A stretch of DNA of 64,000 nt, from positions 59,784,854-59,848,853 of the forward strand of contig CM070580.1 of assembly GCA_036346355.1 (NCBI GenBank), in the 5' to 3' direction. The position numbers and the translations under genes were made by a program. The DNA comes from Rhipidocladum racemiflorum. Its lineage: Eukaryota; Streptophyta; Magnoliopsida; Poales; Poaceae. The notes under the pieces are model-generated. The model had not been told where the DNA came from. It searched no databases and worked only from the letters and a program-made list of their open reading frames with translations. This document shows positions 1 to 9,856 of the stretch, one piece after another. How positions within the stretch are numbered: position 1 is the first letter of the stretch; each line of letters starts with the position of its first letter.

Positions 1-540
1 AGGACAATAAAATCATCACAAGGATTAAATATCATTCCATTCATTAAATTATTTGTATGCAACCCGAGGAACGCATTCACTTGGTAATTGAATTGACGTG
101 CGCGAGCTCGAGTAATTGGCCCTTGTATTATATTGTTGGCTTCAATTGGGTTTGTAGGCATGGCCGTATGCATGGTAGTGATGTCCTCATCATCCTCCCC
201 TTCTTGCATTTGAGTCGTCCTCGACTCAAGTTCATCATCTTCTCCCAAGTTTGTCTTTAGATCTGATAATTCATTTGACGGGCTCGAGCTCGAGTAAATG
301 GTCCTTGAACCGACGAAGATGTAGAAGGATGGCCAAGGTGGGGGTCGATAAAGCCATGTAGATGGAGCCATCGTAGTAGTTGTATCTGACAGTAGAGTAT
401 GCCGTGAAGTGTCGCCAACTTAATGGTCTGGCCAAGGTGGGGTCGATGAAACCATGCAGTTGATATAAGCTGTAGCAATACTTGGTGATGACCATATGTA
501 TGCGGTGTTAGTTCTGTCCATGATGAGCATGGTCTCATCA
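1..540 (-). repeat. Direct repeat, copy A (3' internal end of non-autonomous gypsy element)
   Basis: Positions 1-540 match 4340-4879 almost base for base at an offset of 4339. The few differences include a short indel near 389-397 and scattered single bases. On the minus strand it encodes the end of the element's internal region, with two GP[F/I]TRARARQ motifs. It continues past the left window edge, so the LTR expected beyond it is not visible. Confidence 0.9.
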
Positions 541-1262
541 TCCTCCCTTTCTTGAAGTGGAGTCGTCCTCGACTCCATCATATTGTCCTGTGAAATGTTA
601 GTAATGACAGGAAACAAAGCAATATGCACATTTGCAATGAAATCAATGGATCGAGAATTTCTATCAACCGTATCCTCCCTTTCTTGAAAACTATCATGTG
701 ACTTGTGAATGGAACCAAATGTACTTGGTCTGACATGATTAGTGATATGGCAATTATTAAATTGATGACATTGTTGCATTGCAAACGGAGGTTTAAAATC
801 TGAACAAATGTAAACTCGATGTGTTTTATACTCTCCTTTCTCACTATTTTTGCCAATAACATAAAAGATGTTTCGTGATAACCATGACAAATCAGAATGT
901 ACAAAAAGGCTCTCCTCTAAATAATTCAGATCACAAGGAACATCAAATTCAATGTAGCCTAATGTATATAAAGAACACATCAATTTCAACTCATCATTTT
1001 CGCTTGTGATGTGAATGACATGTTTGTTTTCAGCATAAGTGTCTAGTGTGTTAACAAAAGTGACATGTTCATTTGCTAGTTGTGTCATGGATATAAGTGA
1101 AGTATTATCACACAACTCTTCTTTATCACAAGAAATAGCAAGCAAATCATCTTGTAACAAAGCAAAATCAGCAATTGGTTCCACTATTAGTTGCTCTATG
1201 ATAGCATGATTTGTGGATAGTTTTAGCTCTTCAAAATTATTTTCTCCATGTGTAAAGTCCAT
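1..1262 (-). pseudogene. Accessory ORF downstream of gag in a non-autonomous gypsy element (copy A, broken)
   Basis: An open frame runs from 1262 to 420 (280 residues, starting MDFTHGENNFEELKLSTN). Similarity then jumps frame into 541-257, and again to the segment ending at position 1. I do not recognise a catalytic domain; the protein is acidic, with many Asp and Glu, and ends in a basic GPxTRARARQ motif that occurs twice. Its start overlaps the end of the gag frame by about 26 bp in a different frame. Because copy B shows that the same C-terminal region leads into an LTR, no protease, reverse transcriptase or integrase lies between gag and the 3' LTR, which makes this a non-autonomous family. 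Function unknown. The frame jumps may be real mutations or consensus errors. Confidence 0.6.
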
Positions 1263-2226
1263 ACATTATATTACCTTGTAAGTTCTCATCAGCTGTTGTA
1301 GGTGTTTCTTCAACTATTATCTCTTCACTTACACATGGGGTAATCTTGATCAGTTCTTTCTCCATATGCACTTCTACATCATTCTCTCGATGGTGCTCAC
1401 TTTTACGCAAAATGTTAGCTACAAAAGAAGGTGCAACAATGGGCGCCTCAAATGAAGCTAATGATTCTTTCAAGGATTGAGCAAGCATATTTTCAACTCT
1501 ACAAGCACATACAACCAATTCTGAAAGAGAACTATATGTTTCATCAATAAGAGCATCCTGAATTTCTTGATTAAGTCCACGTATGAACCTAAGCTCTGTT
1601 GCTTCTTCACCTTCAACTAAACCACAACGCAACAAATGATTTTGCAATCGTTCATAGTATTCCTTAACGCACTTATTTCCTTGTTTCAAGTATTGGAGTC
1701 TAGTATACAAAAATTCAGAATGATATTCAGGAACATAATCAATTCTCATAAGTCTTTTCATGGCCTTCCAATTTTCAGGTTTTCTCTCTTTTCTACAAAT
1801 ATGTTTCCACCATGTTAATGCATATTCATTTAGCACACTAGCAGCAATCCTAATCTTTTCATTTTCAGACAAATCATACTTGCCAAATTCTTTGTCTCTG
1901 CTATCTCCCAATTAATATAGGCATCAGGATCATAATGACCATTAAAAGGTGGAATGGCGAATTTAACCTTATCTAGGGAATCATCATCAACATGTACCTA
2001 AGCATGTAGTATGCCATTTTGTTGCTTAGAAGATGAGGTGGAGGACTGGAAGTTCCAGGCGATGCACTGCAAGCTTATCAAGTCTAGACAAAATAGTAGC
2101 AAGATTAGTGTTTGCAACTCCCTGAGCGGTCTCGATAGACCGAAGGCGGTCTTCTTGTATCAACATACTAGCAACAATTCCCTTTGCGCGTGGAGAGTGA
2201 TGCATCGAATCCTCATCACCTAACAT
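1237..2226 (-). pseudogene. gag: Ty3/gypsy Gag (broken: one stop, one frameshift)
   Basis: This is a retrotransposon Gag that would package element RNA in virus-like particles. The N-terminus starts at 2226 (MLGDEDSMHHS), preferred over the in-frame Met at 2250 because the conserved part begins there. The central segment holds the typical Gag signature: IPPFNG, YDPDAY, WWKHICRKERKPENW, then YYERLQNHLLRCGL and RFIRGLNQEIQDAL, as in the plant retrotransposon gag family. Two lesions are visible on the minus strand: an in-frame TAG at 1998-2000 in a Gln-like context, and a frame change near 1895-1905 between INWEIA and DKEFGKY. The frame ends at 1237 after TWRK. No zinc knuckle is seen, which would fit a non-autonomous relative using a partner's proteins. 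Confidence 0.8.
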
Positions 2227-3418
2227 GGTTAGTAGAAGAAAAGAAAACAATATAACAAGTATAATGTTCCTATCAACTACAAGGAGGTGGTGGCAATTCT
2301 CTCAACATTCAAGCCTATAACCAAAGCTCTTACAAGTTCTTACATGCAGCAGGTGTTGACGGCCGTTGGCGTGGTCAAAAGTTCTCCGAAGCTTGGATAA
2401 AGCGATTGCCAAGGGACCGAACAAATGTACGAGGTTGGATGTGGAGCTTGGATAGGCAATATTTATTTCCTATGCAATCTGATAATTATAGTTATTGTAA
2501 TGATAAGTAATGATCCATACTAGAATTCACAAGCCCTAGTTGCCGATCTCAAAGATATAAGTGAATTTGAAGGCAACACACATGCAAAGATAATGGCACT
2601 TGTGCAATCAAGGAATGAGCTATAAAATATAGTGGTGCACCAAAAGCTCTATTGCACAAGTCGTAGAGAGACGCTAACTTATTGCTTTGAGAAAGTAAAA
2701 AGGGCACAAGATTGCTCACTAATTAATAAATTGCACAACCTAAAAGTAACGAACACAAATTAGGGTTTTGCTCAATGTAGTGCGACCGGCCACAATTTTC
2801 TTTTTCTTTTCCTTTTTTTTTGGCCTTTTGGCTCTTTCTCTTTTCTTTCTTTTAGTGACTTTCGGCCAACACTAGTATGAACAAAGTTTTTGAATCCCTA
2901 ACTCGGTGTCACAAGATAATATGATATGATAACTGAAGATTGTGCAATGTATCAAGTAGAGCAGCCCTAAGCAATATCAACAAGCTAGTCTCAAATAGGA
3001 TCAAAGTGTTCACAAAGGATGAATTGGTTCCCAAAGGTAGGTGTACTGATGTTTTCTAGGGCAGCAAACTTGTCGCCTAGATTAATGTTTGAAGATCACC
3101 GAATTTGATTGATTGACAGTGGAAGGAATTGAAGCTTATATCCTCAGCTTTCATTAGAGTGCAAGAACACAAAAATCCGAGTTCGTATGTGAAAGTTATG
3201 CTCGAAACACCAAACTGGACAGAATTGAAGGATTGAAGCTACGCGAAGGAAAAGAAAGATCAGCAACTAAAACATGGACTCTAATGGATCAAAACCTAAC
3301 AAAACTCACTAAAATAACAGATTGAAACTAAAGGTTGAATTTTTGTGGAGTAATTTTCAATTTAGGACAGAAATCAAAAACTAACCTAAGGCACTGATAT
3401 TCTCACCGATCAACTGAA
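2227..3418 (-). other. 5' leader of the non-autonomous element, no gene
   Basis: About 1.2 kb between the primer binding site and gag. It is AT-rich and I see no long open frame on the coding strand. It contains a pyrimidine-rich tract on the plus strand at about 2797-2855. I see nothing else in it. Confidence 0.6.
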
Positions 3419-3430
3419 GCTCTGATACCA
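3419..3430 (-). other. Primer binding site (initiator Met-tRNA)
   Basis: The minus strand reads TGGTATCAGAGC, complementary to the 3' end of plant initiator Met-tRNA, the usual minus-strand primer of gypsy elements. It lies two bases from the inferred LTR end (TACATCA), which fixes the orientation of the element. Confidence 0.9.
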
Positions 3431-3432
3431 CT

Positions 3433-4250
3433 TGATGTACCACTGGGTGTCCCGATCTTTCGATGAGAATGATAACCTTCGATTTGGGTGGAGACGACTT
3501 TGACGATCCGACTACAACGTACAACGACGATGCGCCTTAGCAATCGTTAAACCAACTCCAAAGGGTTATTGACCTTGCCGTGGGCACGATCAACCTGATC
3601 ACGAAGATCAATTCCTGCAAGCAATCGAAGAACAAGCAAGAACAAGGCAAAAGCAATCTAAAATTGCAAATATAGATGAAGTATTGAAAAGTTGGGGTTC
3701 CGATACAAGGAGCTTGTTAGGCGGCCGTTGAGCACGTCTAAAAGACTCGAAATAGTAGCAAAAGGCTAAACTATCAAATAACCAAAACCCAAGTTATTTT
3801 GGGGGACTCCCTAGCTATTTATATGAGAAATAGGAGGCCAAAACCAGGCTTGGGGCGTCCAAAACACTTCCATGGCCGAATAGGACTCTTATTCCTAGTT
3901 TGACTCGGATTTGGAAAGATGACCGAACTTGTTTTGCAGATTCCCGTTGACTCGTAAGGAATTTGGAGATGGGGCCGGATCCGTTGGAAAGAGGACGTCG
4001 AAACCTTTCAAACCAGTACTCATAGACCTCAAACACCCTTGTGGATCAAAAGTTATGGTCGTTTGAAGTTGATGCTGTCCCGGAGGCCGAATCCGAGTTG
4101 AACTTGTTTTGCAGATTCCCGTTGACTCGTAAGGAATTTGGAGGTGGGGCTGGATCCGTTGGAAAGAGGACGTCGAAACCTTTGAAACCAGTACTCAAAG
4201 ACCTCAAAAACCCTTGTGGATCAAAAGTTATGGTCGTTTGAAGTTGGTGC
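3433..4250 (-). repeat. LTR of the non-autonomous gypsy element (right edge uncertain)
   Basis: The left edge is set by the PBS: the minus strand ends ...TACATCA, then AG, then TGGTATCAG. A TATA box lies at 3815-3825 and two 175-bp repeats sit upstream of it, as expected for U3. The U5 portion (about 3433-3780) is AT-balanced and non-coding. The right edge is not resolved: no clear TG terminus or polypurine tract is visible, and the upstream open frame runs to 4228. Only one LTR is in the window, so the edge cannot be fixed by comparison. Confidence 0.6.
3815..3825 (-). promoter_or_regulatory. TATA box in LTR
   Basis: The minus strand reads CATATAAATAG, a strong plant TATA box, followed by GCTAGGGAG. 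It lies about 385 bp upstream of the PBS, so transcription would start near 3785 and run leftward through gag. Confidence 0.65.
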
Positions 4251-4282
4251 TGTCCCAGAGGCCGAATCCGAGTTGAACTTGT
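3925..4282. repeat. Two tandem 175-bp repeats in U3
   Basis: Unit 1 is 3925-4099 and unit 2 is 4100-4274; a third begins at 4275 and diverges after 8 bases (GAACTTGT). The units differ at only a few positions. They lie upstream of the TATA box and could be promoter repeats, which is inference. Confidence 0.85.
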
Positions 4283-4879
4283 GCACCGGAAGAATTGGCT
4301 TCATGCTTGACGTTTGGGAGTCCTTCTCCTTGGTTCCTAAGGACAATAAAATCATCACAAGGATTAAATAGCATTCCATTCATTAAATTATTTGTATGCA
4401 ACCCGAGGAACGCATTCACCTGGTAAATGAATTGACGTGCGCGAGCTCGAGTAATTGGCCCTTGTATTATATTGTTGGCTTCAATTGGGTTTGTAGGCAT
4501 GGCCGTATGCATGGTAGTGATGTCCTCATCATCCTCCCCTTCTTGCATTTGAGTCATCCTCGACTCAAGTTCATCATCTTCTCCCAAGTTTGTCTTTAGA
4601 TCTGATAATTCATTTGACGGGCTCGAGCTCGAGTAAATGGTCCTTGAACCGACGAAGATGTAGAAGGATGGCCAAGGTGGGGGTCGATAAAGCCATGTAG
4701 ATGGAGCCATCGTAGTAGTTGTATACGAAGTAGAGTATGCTGTGAAGTGTCGCCAACTTAATGGTCCTGGCCAAGGTGGGGGTCGATGAAACCATGCAGT
4801 TGATATAACTGTAGCAATACTTGGTGATGACCATATGTATGCAGTGTTAGTTCTGTCCATGATGAGCATGGTCTCATCA
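4228..4879 (-). pseudogene. 3' end of accessory ORF, copy B, truncated by the satellite
   Basis: Here the C-terminal region reads open for about 217 residues of element sequence, longer than in copy A. It contains DDETMLIMDRTNTAYIWSS-like sequence at its start, an acidic stretch (GEDDELESR, GEDDEDI), GPITRARARQ and FNPCDDFIVLRN, and ends at a stop at 4228. The first GPxTRARARQ motif seen in copy A is present in the DNA but lies in another frame. The upstream (element 5') side is cut at 4879, where satellite DNA begins; the few residues upstream of that point are satellite-derived. The product is unknown. Comparison with copy A shows that one or both copies carry frame errors. Confidence 0.6.
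4340..4879 (-). repeat. Direct repeat, copy B
   Basis: This is the partner of 1-540, also 540 bp long. Similarity stops at the shared GTCTCATCA; copy A goes on into the accessory ORF, while copy B passes directly into satellite at 4880. Confidence 0.9.
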
Positions 4880-4955
4880 CAAACTCCCCGAATGAGCTTC
4901 ACATGTGTACCCTAGCCCGTTTCAGCAACCATTTCGAGTACGTCCGACTTGAAGC
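4880..4955. repeat. HOR remnant U0 (76 bp)
   Basis: The tail of a unit, from CAAACTCCCCGAATG to the next anchor. It has CACATGTGTACC, the older state of ladder marker C. Confidence 0.9.
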
Positions 4956-6771
4956 GAAACATTCATGCACAATGGTAACGTAAACTACACTCGTACCAGA
5001 ATGGTGCACAAAGAGAAACATTGTTCCAAACATGCCGAATGAACTTCGTATATGCCCAAGCGCATTTCGGCATGCGTTTTGAATCTTTCCGAGTCGTGTG
5101 AAACATTCCTCATGACGAGGACTGTATGGTGCTTGTATTTTCACAAGAAAGCGACTCGTAAGATGAAGCTGGGTGTGAATCAACCGAATGGGCTTCATGT
5201 TTGCCGTAGCTCATTTTAGCAAGCAATTTGGGCAAATCCAGTCGGTGTGAAACCTACACCACAAGCGAACCATAAGTCACGTTCGTACGTAACGAGTATG
5301 GAAAGAAAGCTTGTGGCGGACACCCTGAATAGAGTTCATGTGTGCCCAAGCTCATTTCGACATGCATTTCAATTTGCATCGGGCTGGTGTAAAACATTTC
5401 TCGGCGATAGGTGCCAGCGAATGCTGCGAGCTGCGTGCGTATCAAAGCGATGCACGGAAGGAAAATGTAGGCCAAACTCCGCGAGTGGACTTTACATGCC
5501 TTCGGCACACTTCTGCATTCATTTCGAATACGTCCAAGTGAGTGTGGAACATCCCTCCGCAACGGGTCGCAAGGTGTACTGCAAGCTGCGTCCAGACGAA
5601 AACGATGCACGAAAGGGAAATTCGTATCAAACTCCCCAGATGGAGTTCATATATGCCCTATCCCATTTCAACGAGCATTTCGTAGGTCGTCCGAAGTCGA
5701 TCACGAAACATTCATGCACTGGCGGGTCCCAAATGGTACTGCAAACTTACACGCATACCAAAATGATGCACAAAACAAAACTTTGTTCCAATCATGCCGA
5801 ATGAACTTCATATCGCCCACACGGCACCGGCATGCATTTCGAGTCCGTCCGAGTTCATGTGAAACATTTCGCCACGATGAGTACGAACGAATACTACAAG
5901 CGGCGTCCATTCGAAAACGTTGCGTGGTATGAAACTGAGTGCCAAACACAACGATTGGAGTTCATATGTGCTTTAACTCATTTTGGCATGCATTTCGAAT
6001 ATGTCCGAGTCGGTGTCAAACATTCCACCACGACGGGTTCCCACGGGTAATACAAGCAGAATACAAACGGAACCGATGCACGAAGCAGGCGAGTGCCAAC
6101 GCCCGAAAGAACTTATGATGTTTGGAACCGCTTTTCACCATTTGTTTGAATCCATTCGAGTATGTCTGAAAAATCCCCACGACCAGGTCCGAGCAGCGCC
6201 TTTAGCGGCGACCACATGAAAATGAAAATGATGCACGAAATGAAACATTGTGGCAAACACCACACGCGCCGAAAATGATGCACGGAATGGAACATCGTGG
6301 CAAGCACCCTACATGCCGCAACCTTGCACGCCAAAACGAAACATCGCGGCACGAAACGAAAATGATGAACGAAATGAAGCCGGGTGCCAAACACACCGAA
6401 TGCTATTCATATGCGCTGTAACTCATTTAGGCATGCATTTCGAATCCGTCCGAGTCGGCGTGAAATATTCCGCAACGACGAGTTCCTAAGCTGAAAGAAT
6501 TGAAAGCGATGCACGAAACGAAACCGAGTGCCAAACACCCGAAATTAACTTACGATGTTCGCTTGTGCATTTCAGCGCAATTCTGCATTCATTTCGAATA
6601 CGTCCGGGTGAGTGTGAAACATCCCTCCGCGACGGGTAACAAGGTCTTGCAAGCTGGGTCCGAATGGACACGATGCACGAAACGAAACTGGGTGTCAAAC
6701 TCCCCGAATGGGCTTCACATGTGTACCCTAGCCCGTTTCAGCAACCATTTCGAGTACGTCCGACTTGAAGC
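4956..6771. repeat. HOR unit U1 (1816 bp)
   Basis: Hypervariable site near 5109 is CATG. All ladder markers are in the left-hand state. Monomer 7 carries CACGGCACCGG, a variant that reappears in U10 and partly in U11. Confidence 0.9.
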
Positions 6772-8598
6772 GAAACATTCATGCACAATGGTAACGTAAA
6801 CTACACTCGTACCAGAATGGTGCACAAAGAGAAACATTGTTCCAAACATGCCGAATGAACTTCGTATATGCCCAAGCGCATTTCGGCATGCGTTTTGAAT
6901 CTTTCCGAGTCGTGTGAAACATTCCTCCGCGACGAGGACTGTATGGTGCTTGTATTTTCACAAGAAAACGACTCGTAAGATGAAGCTGGGTGTGAATCAA
7001 CCCGAATGGGCTTCATGTTTGCCGTAGCTCATTTTAGCAAGCAATTTGGGCAAATCCGAGTCGGTGTGAAACCTACACCACAAACGAACCATAAGTCACG
7101 TTCGTACCAGAACGAGTATGGAAAGAAAGCTTGTGGCAGACACCCTGAATAGAGTTCATGTGTGCCCAAGCTCATTTCGGCATGCATTTCAGCTGCATCC
7201 GGGCCGGTGTAAAACATTTCTCAGCGATAGGTGCCAGCGAATGCTGCGAGCTGCGTGCGTATCAAAGCGATGCACGGAAGGAAAATGTAGGCCAAACTCC
7301 GCGAGTGGACTTTACATGCCTTCGGCACAATTCTGCATTCATTTGAATACGTCCAAGTGAGTGTGGAACATCCCTCCGCGACGGGTCGCAAGGTGTATCT
7401 GCAAGGCTGCGTCGGACGAAAACGATGCACGAAAGGGAAATTCGTGTCAAACTCCCGGATGGAGTTCATATATGCCCTATCCCATTCAACGAGCATTTAG
7501 GTATGCGTCCGAGTCGATGCGAAACATTAATGCACGGCGGGTCCCAAATGGTACTGCAAACTTACACGCATACCAAAACGTTGCACAAAACGAAACTTTG
7601 TTCCAATCATCCCGAATGAACTTCATATACGCCCACACGCTTTTCGGCATGCATTACGAGTCCGTCCGAGTTCATGTGAAACATTTCGCCACGATGAGCA
7701 CGAACGAATACTACAAGCGGCGCCCATTCGAAAACGTTGCGCGGTATGAAACTGAGTGCCAAACACAACGATTGGAGTTCATATGTGCTTTAACTCATTT
7801 TGGCATGCATTTCGAATATGTCCGAGTCGGTGTCAAACATTCCACCACGACGGGTTCCCACGGATAATACAAGCAGAATACAAACGGAACCGATGCACGA
7901 AACAGAACTGAGTGCCAAACGCCCCGAAAGAACTTATGATGTTTGGAACCGCTTTTCACCATTTGTTTCGAATCCATTCGAGTATGTCTGAAAAAATCCC
8001 CCACGACGGGTCCGAACGCGCACTGTAGCGGCAGCCACATGAAAATGAAAATGATGCACGAAATGAAACATTGTGGCAAACACCACACGCGCCGAAAATG
8101 ATGCACGGAATGGAACATCGTGGCAAGCACCCTACATGCCGCAACCTTGCACGCCAAAACGAAACATCGCGTCACGAAAGCGAAAATGATGAGCGAAATG
8201 AAGCGGGTGCCAAACACACCGAATGCTATTCATATGCGCTTTGTAACTCATTTAGGCATGCATTTCTAATCCGTCCGAAGTCGGCGTGAAATATTCCGCA
8301 ACGACGAGTTCCTAAGCTGAAAGAATTGAAAGCGATGCACGAAACGAAACCGAGTGCCAAACACCCGGAATTAACTTACGATGTTCGCTTGTGCATTTCA
8401 GCGCAATTCTGCATTCATTTCGAATACGTCCGGGTGAGTGTGAAACATCCCTCATGACGGGTAACAAGAAGTCTTGCAATTTGGGTCCGAATGGACACGA
8501 TGCACGAAACGAAACTGGGTGTCAAACTCCCCGAATGGGCTTCACATGTGTACCCTAGCCCGTTTCAGCAACCATTTCGAGTACGTCCGACTTGAAGC
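6772..8598. repeat. HOR unit U2 (1827 bp), reference unit with monomer map
   Basis: Monomer starts, set by the GAAACATT-like motif, are 6772, 6916, 7068, 7210, 7365, 7521, 7678, 7834, 7990, a composite block, 8288 and 8442; the next unit starts at 8599. Spacings are 144-157 bp except for 7990-8288 (298 bp). The second landmark, a GGCATGCATTT-like core, occurs eleven times, near 6883, 7033, 7177, 7330, 7483, 7645, 7800, 7956, 8250, 8407 and 8562, and is missing from the composite block. Five of the eleven keep GGCATGC exactly. Hypervariable site state is CCGCG. Confidence 0.9.
8036..8225. repeat. Composite block inside the HOR (example in U2)
   Basis: Instead of a normal monomer this stretch holds about three truncated pieces of roughly 50-65 bp, starting near 8041, 8094 and 8157. 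Each has AAAATGATG[C/A][A/G]CG and GAAATGAA or GGAATGGAACAT, followed by GTGGCAA[A/G]CACC or GTGCCAAACAC. The monomer half with the GGCATGCATTT core is missing. The block is kept in every complete unit I checked, including U27's predecessors to the window end. Confidence 0.75.
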
Positions 8599-9856
8599 GA
8601 AACATTCATGCACAATGGTAACGTAAACTACACTCGTACCAGAATGGTGCACAAAGAGAAACATTGTTCCAAACATGCCGAATGAACTTCGTATATGCCC
8701 AAGCGCATTTCGGCATGCGTTTTGAATCTTTCCGAGTCGTGTGAAACATTCCTCCGCGACGAGGACTGTATGGTGCTTGTATTTTCACAAGAAAACGACT
8801 CGTAAGATGAAGCTGGGTGTGAATCAACCCGAATGGGCTTCATGTTTGCCGTAGCTCATTTTAGCAAGCAATTTGGGCAAATCCGAGTCGGTGTGAAACC
8901 TACACCACAAACGAACCATAAGTCACGTTCGTACCAGAACGAGTATGGAAAGAAAGCTTGTGGCAGACACCCTGAATAGAGTTCATGTGTGCCCAAGCTC
9001 ATTTCGGCATGCATTTCAGCTGCATCCGGGCCGGTGTAAAACATTTCTCAGCGATAGGTGCCAACGGGTACTGCGAGCTGCGTGCGTATCAAAACGATGC
9101 ACGGAAGGAAAATGTAGGCCAAACTCCGCGAGTGGACTTTACATGCCTTCCAGCACAATTCTGCATTCATTTCGAATACGTCCAAGTGAGTGTGGAACAT
9201 CCCTCCGCGACGGGTCGCAAGGTGTACTGCAAGCTGCGTCCGGACGAAAACGATGCACGAAAGGGAAATTCGTGTCAAACTCCCCAGATGGAGTTCATAT
9301 ATGCCCTATCCCATTCAACGAGCATTTCGTGTACGTCCGAGTCGATGCGAAACATTAATGCACGGCGGGTCCCAAATGGTACTGCAAACTTACACGCATA
9401 CCAAAACGTTGCACAAAACAAAACTTTGTTCCAATCATCCCGAATGAACTTCATATACGCCCACACGCTTTTCGGCATGCATTACGAGTCCGTCCGAGTT
9501 CATGTGAAACATTTCGCCACGATGAGCACGAACGAATACTACAAGCGGCGCCCATTCGAAAACGTTGCGCGGTATGAAACTGAGTGCCAAACACAACGAT
9601 TGGAGTTCATATGTGCTTTAACTCATTTTGGCATGCATTTCGAATATGTCCGAGTCGGTGTCAAACATTCCACCACGACGGGTTCCCACGGGTAATACAA
9701 GCAGAATACAAACGGAACCGATGCACGAAAGCAATCGAGTGCCAAACGCCGAAAGAACTTATGATGTTTGGAACCGCTTTTCACCATTTGTTTGAATCCA
9801 TTCGAGTATGTGCGAAAAAATCCCCACGACGGTCCGAGCGCGCCTTTATGCGGCGG
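8599..9856. repeat. HOR unit U3, first 1258 bp
   Basis: Hypervariable site is CCGCG. The unit is interrupted at 9856 by the retrotransposon, just before its composite block, and resumes at 22382. The two parts sum to 1818 bp, a normal unit length, which confirms insertion without loss of a large piece of satellite. Confidence 0.9.

Larger units (their letters stand above)
4880..9856. repeat. Satellite array, left block (remnant, U1, U2, first part of U3)
   Basis: The tandem HOR begins abruptly at 4880 within the last monomer of a unit. Units are anchored on GAAACATTCATGCACAATGG, which starts at 4956, 6772 and 8599. Sequence here keeps the fullest forms at CG and CHG sites (for example TCCGAGTCGGTG and CCTCCGCGACG). 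There is no obvious rise in divergence towards the edge. All open frames in it are chance frames occurring on both strands. Confidence 0.95.

Noticed and set aside
2797..2855. Polypurine tract or promoter at the pyrimidine-rich stretch
   Set aside because: It lies in the leader far from any LTR edge; probably simple low-complexity sequence.
3419..3430. tRNA gene
   Set aside because: Only the 12-13 nt complementary to a tRNA 3' end is present here and at 18934; these are primer binding sites.
7860..8010. CENP-B box in the monomers (TTCCACCACGACGGG and similar)
   Set aside because: Two of the nine core positions of the box differ, and other monomers fit worse; not supported.
4880..9856. Many open frames of 60-236 codons in the satellite on both strands (for example 8985-9695)
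   Set aside because: Monomer lengths are not multiples of three, frames differ between units, equally long frames occur on the opposite strand, and there are no domains. They come from repeat composition.
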